Shown: positions 12,593 through 23,652 of the stretch, one piece after another
Position numbering within the stretch: position 1 is the first letter of the stretch
Layout of the letters: each line of letters opens with the position of its first letter
NCBI GenBank assembly: GCA_018398765.1
Contig: JAHBMJ010000865.1
Location: 1-39,508, forward strand
Direction of reading: 5' to 3'
DNA: 39,508 bases
Source of the DNA: Chromera velia
Lineage: Eukaryota > Sar > Chromeraceae
Translations under genes and position numbers: made by a program
The notes under the pieces: generated by a model
Told to the model about the DNA's origin: nothing
Database searches by the model: none
What the model saw: only the letters and a program-made list of their open reading frames with translations

Positions 12593-13723
12593 CTGCAGAG
12601 AGAGGAGCGACCAGAGAGGAGAGAGGAGAGAGAGAGATGTTGTTCTGTCTCTTTCTGTCTCCTTGCCTCTCACTCTCTCCCGCTTGGTATCACTCTGGAT
12701 TGTTCTTTCACTTTTGCTTCTTCTTGTTTTCTTTCCTTTGCGTCTTTTCCTTCCCCGGCCCCGCTTTTCCTCTCTCACACCTTCCGCTTTTCTCTCTCTT
12801 CTGGAAGAAGGGGGTAGAGAAAAGAGGCAGGGGCCTCCAGAAGAGCCTCTCAGATCCCACAACATAAAGTGAAAAACCGAGAGAAGAACCGAATGAAAAA
12901 TGACACAGCATGGCCATCTTCGCGCTTGCATGCTTCCCTGTTCCTCCAAAATTGAGTGCTTCCGTTTGCAGGGCAAGCTGACAAACAAATTGTAATTCAG
13001 GCCCGTAATCCTACCCGTTCCTTCATCCACAGAGCAACCGCGATCGGTGACATTATTCGTGTCTTCGTTTTCACTTCCTCTTTGGCTTCCTCGTCTTCGT
13101 CTTCGTTTTCTTTCGAAGCCACCAGGTGCTTCTTGAATGCCGCAGCAGCCTCCGAGATAATCTCAAAAGCGAGACGGCAGGCCGTGAGGATGAAGGCTAG
13201 GGAGATGAACCCGAGGAGAAGCAGACTAAGGACCAGAGAGGGCTCAAACAAATACAAAAACTGCACAGAGAGGAGACGAGAAGCATATGTTCCCTTGAAG
13301 TCCCTTTTCTCCTTTTGTGGCATTTGAGTTGGTGTCCTCTGTTTGGGTCTATTCGATCTTACTTTTCTGTATATGCGTTTCCAAAAAGGGAGGCAGTACA
13401 GCAGGCACATAGTCACGTCCAGGGTGAATTTAGGTGAAGGATGCTTCGCTCCGCCTTGCTTGAGGATCTTTCACATTCGTTTGAGCACATTTGAAGGAAG
13501 GACACAAGACAGGAAGACTCATGTTCGCGACCCTTCTTTGAATGATTTCGTTGACGAACCAACCATGCACGTGACTGACCGCAAAGACAGTGAGCATCGA
13601 GACGGAGGTCGCAAGGGTTGCCTCCTCCATCCTGTTGAAGATGTCTCTCTGTCTCCTCTGGTAGGGTTGGAATTTCATCTGCATGAGTGCAACACGATGG
13701 AAACAAGAAACAAAGAGATCGAT

Positions 13724-13767
<44 letters not shown>

Positions 13768-16700
13768 TGTGTGAGTGTGAATGTGAATGTGAGTGTGCGT
13801 ACGTGTGTGAATCTCCGTGCGTTTATTTTGTGTCTGCATGCCTTTGTCTCTCTCGTTCACTCTTTGCGTTTTCAAAGTGCTTCACAACAGCGTGGAAAGC
13901 AGACATAGAAAATTCACCGTGTCGGCGCACCGCAAATGTTTTAATGCAGTTGGGCGATCGAGATGACTTCATGTGCTCTTGTGCGCATATGCGATGTCAT
14001 GTATAATGCTGAAGAACGCGTTGCGCGAGGCAGTCGGGGCACTTACCTGAAGAAAGAGAAAGATGATTCCATGCAGAATCAGGAGAATGAGCCTCGAGTC
14101 TGGGTTAGGAGTGAACCTGTAGGCAATGCAGAGATTGGCCGTGAGCATGCGGATCAGAAGGACACTCTCCCAGTAGAAGCAGCCTTCCCTGTACCCTGCA
14201 AGAGTGAACCCAAACACCCTCACAACCTGGTCCTCTCTCATACGAGGCGCACTGAAAATGCCCCGAAATGTCGGTGTCTCAACGTCCGTCTCCTCCCCTA
14301 CGGCCTCCTTCCTCCGTACCTCCCTCTCCAGTGCTGCGACCTCCCTTTTCTTCATCACGAGGAGGCAGAGGATGACTAGAGGGATGATCACGCAGTAGAG
14401 GACCACAAGGCAGATCAGAATGGAGGACCAGAAGTTGTAGACCTCAGAAGAGCAGAGCACGGAGGGCTTCTGTTCGAGCCGGAGAGGCTGGTTGGAGCTT
14501 CCGAGAGGTTCACATCTGATCCCTGCATGGAAGGAGGCACACAGCCAGCAGAGGAGACAGACGTACAATAGTGGAGCTAGGGCAGAGGGGTGTACCGTCG
14601 TGTGCACTTTTGGCGGGGCACCAAGTAAGACACCGTGTGTTCCTGCATGTTTCCCCTCACAGACACCAAAGGGGACGAATCAGATGACGGAAAGCGTTAA
14701 TTGTCAATTCATGAAAATGGTAATTCAACTGGAAGACGGGAGGACAGGGTGAAAGAAAGAACTCGGGGGACCTCCAAGAGAAGAGGAAAGGAAAGGAAGA
14801 CACAACGTTCCTTCCTAAATTCACCATCGTCGAAAGAGGAACAAATGAACGGGACGGCCGGAACAGGGGATGGGAGGCAGCTGGTTTCCTTCACGGGCCA
14901 CGCGCGTCGCGCATTGAGTATAGAAGGCGCTGCTGTCAGTTTAACTTTTCGTGTGACTGCATAATCACCAGAGAAGCTCGCGTACCTGCGTAGAGAGACT
15001 CCAGCACTGCAAAAGCGCAGGGAGAGGGAAGGGAAGGGAAGAGCAGAGGTGTCAAAGAGAGGAACAAAACTGTCAAGAGACGAATGTGCCTCTTGATCGG
15101 GGACAGAAGAGCGGTAGAGAAGGCTGTGAAAAACGAAAAGGAAAAGGGAGCAAGGAGGGAGAGCGCGCTCTCATTTCCTGTCCTCCCTGTGATCGCTCGA
15201 TCATGCTTTTAACGGAAACACCCCAAGCGCACTTAGTGAAGCGAAGGCAACCTCTGTGAAAGTACGCAGGCTCTCAGGGAACAAAAAAGAGAATGAGAAG
15301 GAAAATGTGAAAAGAGAGAGATGACGAAAGAGACAGGCCGGGCCGGGGGGAGAGAGAGCAACACAGCTAGGAAGGACAACGCTGCGTACGTGTGCATGCG
15401 TGCATGTACCGCCTGCCTGACCATATTCGTATGTGAGGAAGTAGAGTGCATTTCCTATCGGAATCGAGTCTTCGAGAATGTATCCGATCTTTTCCCTCAC
15501 AGACATTCCCGGATCAAAGTGGAACCTTACGAGACCCCACCGTCGTTTCGCACACAGCGCTCTCATGCGATTCAACGCAGAGGCCTTCTCAGCCTCAGTC
15601 ATAGTCTGCGTGCAGAAAGAAGCCGCAAGCACACGTATGGGAAGAAAAGAAAGCGACTGTCAACCTCCATTCAGTATCACACAGCTAATGTATTGGAACA
15701 TGCAGCTAGAATCCTAGTATCCTAGTTTCCTGTCTCATCTCACTGACCGCTGCATTTTTCCACGCGTCTTTGATTTTCTGGTTTTTCTGTCTCTCCCTCT
15801 TGCTGAGACACGGCGCGAATGCCACCATGACCAGCAGTGTGAGGAGGATGAGGTAGATGAGAAGGGGAATCACAGATTGGACAAGAAGGCCGAAAAAGAA
15901 GGTCCCTGCAGAGACCTCGGACCCTGCTGCGTCTTGGAGAAAGCAATCGAGAGAGACGATCGAAGCGATCTGCACAGATGAGGATGGAAAGAGAGAGCTA
16001 GACTTTTGAATTAGATTCAGTGAGGCGGAAAATCAAGTGTAATAAGCCTCACTCACTCAAGTGTGCAACCATGCATCTCGGACCCGACCGAGTCGAAAGA
16101 TCATTGTAACGATCGACGTCTTTGGATCGAATGGAATTAAGAGGCGAGTAGAGATTTAATCTGCAAACTGATTCCAGTTTGGCAATCAGCAGTTCCAGAT
16201 TCATTTTTGTTTTGAAATCATGCAGCATGATTCTTTCTTTCTTTGATTTGAGAGCCGGGCCCTGAAATCGTTTCTTCGCTCTGGTTCGGTGTTCGTTTCT
16301 TCGTTTTGAGTGCAACTCCATGACCCAGATGCACAGACCAATCGATCAACCAAGGGGCCGATCGAAGGACAAACAGACTGACCGAGGGAATGTTAATGAA
16401 GTTCGTCAAACGGGAGATGTCGATGTCGAAGTTGACCTGCAAAGAAGAGAGAGAGAACAAGAAAGACCAACGAAGAAAGAATTCATTTCCCTTCCATAGA
16501 ACAGAATGAGGTAGCACCCTTTTTCCATCTGCAAACACATCTCGAAAGCAAAGAATGTGCGAGTCTATTCCCTTCTCTTCACTCTGTCTCGAGTCCTTGT
16601 ACCACCCTGTTCCATCTTCACACTCATTCACGTGCACATACACACACAAGCTCGGACACTTCCCACCCCGCAGTCTGCAAGAGATCTCGATCAGGTCACA

Positions 16701-19700
16701 GAACTGAAGTCAGCGAATGAAGACTCACCGCCAGAGCGTTCCTGATCTTTGCAGGGTCCAGTCTGATGACCACTGTGTAAAGGGGGAAGGCCGACAGGTT
16801 ACTGATCATGGTTGTGAACGAGAGGAGAATCTTCAGAAGAATCTTGTAAGCCGGCATGTGCTCCTCTGCAACGCTGGCCATCGTTTGTTGTGCGAAGAAA
16901 ATCGTGACACCCACAATTGCGAGAAGACAGGCCATGAGGATAATCGCTGTGACTGTCGAGTTGGGACAACGGACACACGGCGCGCCCTCCGTCAAGCGGC
17001 GCCACCCTGATGAGCACTCGCTGCATGTCGGCTGCACACAATGCGAGTACAACCAAAGAAAGTGACTAACGACGGCCACACTATTAATATTTGAGGACAA
17101 AGCAAGAAGGCCTTCAGTTTCTTTAGTGATCGTTTTCCTTCGTCATTTCTTGATCCATGATGTCTATAGCGAAGCTGGAAGAGTAGCAAAAGAGTAGATC
17201 GATCCAAGTGGAAAACTCCCCAAATCCGCGACGTACACTGCTGGGCGCCTAAAGGTCACAATGAAAGAGAGATGTGGCATGTACCTCTCTTCATTTCACG
17301 GGTCTGTTCTCTTTCCCCAACATAAATATCCGACCAATCTGTTCCCTCTGTTTTGGCATAACCAGAGGGGAGTGTTGCCTGTCTGTACGGGACCGCTCAT
17401 GCATCTATCAGACAGGCTCGTACTGTACGAAGGGAAGCCTCTGTGATCGATCAGCTGAGTCTCTTGGTTAGTGCTGAGACCAACGCGAACACCAACAAAA
17501 TTCGTCGAAAACAGAGAGGCAGAGAGATGTATGAAAGACACAGATAGACAGATAGACACACCACCAGACCGACGATCAGACTGACCCCCTCCATCCCCCC
17601 AATACAGGAGGTTCCTGGGAGTTCTCTTCCTTGATACTGCTCCTGTGTTCCTCTCTTGCATGCAGAAGCCACAGGACACCTGCATGCGTTGATCGAAGTA
17701 GAAGAGTCGCTGGAAGAATCCAGGGAGACAAAAACGAAACGCAGAGGCATGCACATACTGGGGGAGAGCAGGGTAGAGGATGTCACTCGTCCTGCTTTGA
17801 GAGGAGAGAACACACCCTAGAACAGATCTCTCTCTTCCGCTCATTTCTTCCCCCTACCTCTCTCTCTCTCTCTTATAGTAACATCGGAAGGAACTCAACG
17901 CACGAGATGGAGGAGCACGAATACAACACGCAGAGAGAGAGAGAGAGAGAGCGCGAAAGAAAGAAAGAAAGAAAGAAAGAAAGAAAAAAAAGAAAGAAAG
18001 AAAGCAAGCAAGAAAGCAAGCAAGAAAGCAAGCAAGCAAGCAAGAAAGAAAGAAAGAAAGGAAGAAAGAAAGAAAGGAAGAAAGAAAGAAAGAAAGAAAG
18101 AAAGGAAGAAAGAAAGAAAGAAAGAAAGAAAGGAAGAAAGAAAGAAAGAAAGAAAGAAAGGAAGAAAGAACGAACGAACGAACGAACGAACGAAATAAAG
18201 AAAGAAAGAAAAAAAAGAAAGAAAGAAAGAAAGAAAGAACGAACGAACGAACGAAATAAAGAAAGAAAGAAAAAAAAGAAAGAAAGAAAGAAATAAAGAA
18301 AGAAAGAAAGAAAGAAAGAACGAACGAACGAAATAAATAAATAAAGAAAGAAAGAAAGAAAGAAAGAAAGAAAAGAAAAAAGAAAGAAAGAAAGAAAGAA
18401 AGAAGGAAGAAAGAAACAAAGAAAGAAAGAAAGAAAGAAACTGACGGGATGACTTCTGCTTCTGGATACGAAACGACCAGAGTGTACCCGTCTTGGGGGA
18501 GAGGCCGTGGATGGTCCGTGATATCAAATTGCCCCGTTTGGAGACGCCGTCTCCGTCTTTCCGTCTCTGCCGAGCTATCCAACAGACCTCCAGAGCAGTC
18601 GGCAAAGGGGGGGCAGAGCTCGCAGCGAGCGTAGATCCAGACAAACAACCCATCAGCAGATAAGTCGGGAACCTGAAAGGAAGAAAGGAAGCACATCGAT
18701 TCGTCCACAAACCGGAGTGCACATGATGCCTATGGTGATTGTTTTCCCCCACATTGCTTTCTGTGACAGCGAAAAAAAAATAATCAGTCCGTCTGCAGAA
18801 GAATTGACTAACCAGATACCTCCCCTGCTCACAGAAACATGCGGAGGGGTGCGTGCTGCCCTGTGTAGATGAGGAGAATTGAACGCATTGGGAGCAGCCC
18901 CCTGAGGAATCTTGGTAGAAACCAGCGCTGCATCGTCAGCATCAACACACATGTGAAATTAAAGCGTTGCGAGGAAATGCTTCGCGTACTTCGTACTGTT
19001 CAGCAATTAGAGCCGCGTTGTGTGTCTGTAGGAATTCATGCATGCATGTGGGGTTCTGTGGATGTGCGAGCATGGGTCCAGGGTACGTTTGTGTTGGCAT
19101 GTGTTTCTGTGTGTGTGTGTGTGTGTGTGGTGTGTGTGCGGAAGAGACAGAGGCTACCTCGGGTTGAAATCCAACACGAGGATAAGGGAGCCACTGACTT
19201 GCAGACGCAATCGCTGGACGCTGTGAGTCTCTCCGCATTCGCCATGCAGGTCTCCACAAAAACTGCGAAGGAGCAAGTGCCGCTGTTCCCTGCCTGGTCA
19301 GTTGCTGTCACAGTGACCTCGTAAGAGATTGAGCTTGCCACAGAGCCGCTCTCAGGGCTGTATGAGAGCGTGATCCGGTCTGACGAGTCGACGTTGTCGG
19401 TCGCAGTTGCGCTGGAGTAGTACACTGGTTGAAACTCTCCTTTGACCTTTTTGGAGGTGATCGTGGAAGGGCACGACACAACGGGTGCTTCGCTGTCTGC
19501 ATGCATGCGGTCCGGGAGTAAGTTTGAAAGAAGACTGTATGCAGAGAATGGTCAATGGTTGTTTGTGTGTGCATGGAAGTTTCCATGGTTCTGAGGCACC
19601 AAAAGTCCGACAGACAAGATGAGAGGACTTCAAAGATACCCACGGGCCAACATCAACTTCGCGTGGTATGTCCCGTACTTCTAGTCATTTCTCTGTCCGA

Positions 19701-22700
19701 CATCCTACATCGGGAAGAACGTAAAAAGACTCAGCAGGAAAGAATTCGATATCTTTTCTCCCTTCGTTAATTTCATTCACCGATGACAGTGATGACGAAG
19801 GTGCACGACGCTTTGCTGCCCTGAGAATCCGTCGCTGTCACCGTGATCGTGTTGCTCCCCATGTACAGGGCGCTCCCTTCCTGCAGGCCGATATCAAGGG
19901 AACAGAAGGGAAGGGAAGGGAAGGGAACAGAAGGGAAGGGAACAGAAGGGAAGGGAAGGAAAAAAGGGGGAAGAGAAAAAAAGGATTGCTATAAAAAAAA
20001 AAAAGCCAGAACGTCAATCTAGTTGCATCAATAAAAAACTAATTGCATTTGACCGTGCATTTACTGCCGGGACTAGCGATTAGAATGCTCTAGCTGCCTC
20101 TGTATGTGTACAATTGGCCTAAAGCCATCAGGCCGCAGTCACTTCAAGCTTCTCTTCTGGACAGAACGGTCACTTAATGAGTGCAGCCAGAAAGTCAAAA
20201 TGGATGAGAAAAGGGGTTTCGGTGAGTGCGAGAAGGTGACTTTGTTTTCTATTTCGTTCAACGTTTTCTCTTGTTGCTCTACCATGCTGACACAGACCGT
20301 CGGTGAGAATGCATACGAGACTCCAGTCGCGTCGTCCGACACCGTTGGAATTCCAAGACCAGCAGCTGTAGAGAGCCAGTACTGTTGTCCACTCGCTGTC
20401 GCATGCGAGGAGTCAGAAGGACACAGAACTGTGGGGAATGCGTCGCATGTGAAAGAACCGAGGTTGTTGATGCAACTGGAGGTGTGCCCGCAGTTGTTGA
20501 TGCCCAGAACGCACTCATCGATGTCGGAAGCTGCGTTCATTCACTCACTCATTCATTCATTCATTCATTCATTCATTCATGCATCGATGCAATCATACCG
20601 GGAATACAACTGGACCATGCCGGTCGTCTTGCAGGATTTGATTGAGTATGCAGGATAGCGCGAAAGCAGATTACCCGAGCGGAAAGGAATAGAGAATGAC
20701 ACAGGACTGCCGTAGACTAAGTGAGTGAGGGAGTGAGAGGGGGAAATGCATCGGGGGGTTGCTCCCACGATAGTAGAGTGCTTTGACTTTTCTGGAATGC
20801 CATCGCGACCCAACAGAAGTCATACAGTAAAGAATCTTTCCTTGCATTTTTCCGTTGCACCTTCTTGCCTGCCTGACATCTGCATACCTTTCGTTCTTTC
20901 TCTTCTCAAGTCAAACATTCATTTTGCCTTATTCCCGCCCCACCCACCCACCGACTGACTGCAAGTGATGCCCTCGATGGCCCCAGTGCTGATGTACCCG
21001 CTGTTGCACGCGCAGGCGAAGGTGCCGACTGTGTTCGTGCAGGCGGCATTGGCGTCGCAGTCATTCAGGCTGGAGGTGTCGCAGAACGCGCCTGGGTGCA
21101 CATGGAAAGCCAAGGGTGAAGACATGAGGAGAAAAGAGGAAAGGGGCACAAGAGCGTGAACGGAAGGGAGGCCGCATCCCCAGAAAAGGAAGGTTGACGA
21201 CAACTGGATCCCCAGGGAGACTCTCAGAGAACAGAACAGAATAAAATAGAAGAGCAGTCGAGAGTGAACCGATGCGCAACACAGCAGGCAGAGTCTTCTC
21301 TGCGTGCATATTCGGATCCACCCACTCACTCACTTCTGCAGGTCGGGATCGTTCCTTGCCACTCTGAAAGTCCGAACGCCGTGCCTGTGCAGGTGAAATC
21401 GACAGACCCAGAACCCAGAACGAGGGCGTATCTGCACATCGAGGGGAAGAAAATATGTGCAGCCAGTCAACCATTCCTTCTGAAAGAGACGAATACAAAA
21501 AGAGCCCATCCGATAACTTTTTGCGTCTGTCTTACGCGAGCCCTTCAGCAGTCAGTCTTTCAATTCCGGAGAATTAAGCCTGAACGTGAAATTGCTGCAA
21601 AGATCACGGTTCACCAGACCAAACGACAGACTGACCCTGTGTTACAGGTGTAAGTGAACGTCGCGACCTCTCCTGTGTTTCCCGTTTGCCCCCCCCCGTC
21701 TGTGCGCGTCAACTGATTTCCCAGAGTGTTGGGGCCTGAGTCTCCAGCCTCGTTGCAGGACACTCCTGCATGAACAGAGAGGACAAACGCATGCGGTCCA
21801 TCACCACAAACCACTCAAAAAAGCCGAAAAGAGAGGACCGGATGGATCGGATACTTCATTCTCACTCACTCTTGGCTTAATTCCTTGTCTGACATACCTA
21901 CCGGTGCAGCTGGGTGCCGTTCCCTGCCACTCAGACGTTCCTGCTCCTGTCGCTGTGCACGTGAACGCGAGTGTCTTCGAGGTGACTGCGATGGTCTCTC
22001 CATTGAAGAGGTACCCGTTGGCGCAGGAGAAAGAGAAGTCCGCAGAGGCCCCCGTCGTTCCCGTCTGCCCTCCGGAATCCGAACGCGTGAGCGGGGCCGA
22101 GGGGCTTACAGAGGTCTCGTTGCAGGAGACGGCTGCACACATGCAGCGTGAATGCAGAAGTTCTGTCTAGGTCGTATTTCTGTTCCTCTTACCTTGCTTG
22201 CAAGAAACGAAACGCACTCAGGTGGTGCGTCAGGATAGGATTCGGTGCGGAGAGACACAGAGGCGGGTCTGCTATTTTCTCAATCCCGCTCCTGCCTGAA
22301 GGAGCGTTGTGTGATGTCTAGAATGTGGGAGACACAGAAAGAGAAGGTTTGGAGGGGCGAAGGGGAGCAAGGTGGCATTAAGGGGGGAAAAGTGAATCAC
22401 ATGCAAGCATGCAGACCTTCACAAGTGGGCTGTTGCGAGGCTGTCGGCCATGAGGGGGTGGTCCCAGTGAGTGCGCAGGTGTCTGTGTGGGAGTGCGCCG
22501 TCGTGAGGGTGTAGGAGGCGCCTTGTGGGACGGTGAGCTGGTAGCCGTCGTTGCAGGAGAATGTGGCGGTTGTGGGGTAGTTCCTGCTTGTTGGGTTGTA
22601 CGCGAGGACACCGGAGGTTGGGGATGAGAGGGAGTCCGGGCAGACGATGACTGGAGTCGCGTTGTGCATGGGGGGGGGTGAGAAGGGAGAGAGAAGTCTG

Positions 22701-23609
22701 GTGGTTGGAATCATGACATAGGGAGTGGGTGGGTATGAATGAGAAGGGAAAAGAGAGATGGGGAAAAGAAGAAACGGAGACAGGGAAAAACGGAGAAAGG
22801 AGAGAGGGAAGAAAGGTAATTAAGGCAAAGATTGATTGATTGAGGCGGCTGCATGCTTTCTTTCTTTTTCTGTCCTCTCCTTCCTCACTTGTGCAGGCGA
22901 TCCCCGTGCCTTCATATCCGGTGTTGCACGCGCACATGAAGGACCCGAACGTCAGGTCTGTGCACGCGGCGTTGCTGTCGCAGTTGTGTCCAGAGGTGCA
23001 GAATGTTCCAGGCCCAGTCACTGCATTCAAACTCGCACACATCCACGCATCGGTATTAATCTCCTGACTCCTCATTGTTCTATTGACAGTGTAGACTGTG
23101 TCTTCAAATCATATCCCACAACACCCAACACGTTCTGTACACCCATGAACGTTGTGTAAACATCCATCGACTGCTGTCTCAATCAAAGTGCCTGCGTCCC
23201 TCCGCCCCTCCCTTCTCTTTTCAGAATGTGCGACGAGCATCGAAGCCATGGAACGTGAATAGAGAGACAAAGAGGCTGCATGTGCTGACCAAGTTGGAAT
23301 TGGTTCTGTTGCGTTGCCGCGTCCTCTGTGCCCAGCTGCCCGTACGTGTTGTCACCTGTCGTCCACAGTTTCCCGTCGCTGTCGATGATGGCGGCCGTCC
23401 GCGCCCTTCCGGCCGACACAGGCAAATCTCCCAGAACGTGACTGCCGTCGGGTGTCCTCAGAGAAACCTTGTCGTCCGTGTTCCCGAGGCCCAGCTGCAT
23501 ATGCGGATGGGGACGTTAGGTTCACACACACGCACGCACGCACACACACACACACACATACACACACACACATACACACGCACACACACACACACACGCA
23601 CACACACAT

Positions 23610-23652
<43 letters not shown>

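Larger units (their letters stand above)
13015..18927 (-). other. Cys-rich juxtamembrane region and multi-pass membrane domain, exons 16-25
   Basis: Exons 16-19 give Cys-rich GCC2/GCC3-like segments (AGFYQDSSGGCSQCVQFSS, CELCPPFADCSGG, CSECSSGWRRLTEGAPCVRC). These are followed directly by hydrophobic helices: AIILMACLLAIVGVTIFFA and FTTMISNLSAFPLYTVVI (exon 19), LLVQSVIPLLIYLILLTLLV (exon 21), ILICLVVLYCVIIPLVILCL and RLILLILHGIIFLFLQ (exon 23), a weaker one in exon 24 (ATSVSMLTVFA), and LVLSLLLLGFISLAFILTAC (exon 25). The IRCEPLG, yWES and LIRM elements between helices resemble the multi-pass tail found behind Cys-rich repeats in large alveolate and stramenopile surface proteins (family recollection, not tested). 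The count is about seven to nine helices. Confidence -1.

Noticed and set aside
17854..18752. Long minus-strand frames of about 285 codons, mostly Phe/Leu/Ser
   Set aside because: Most of each frame is the TTTC microsatellite; only the upstream end (18672-18446) is a real exon.
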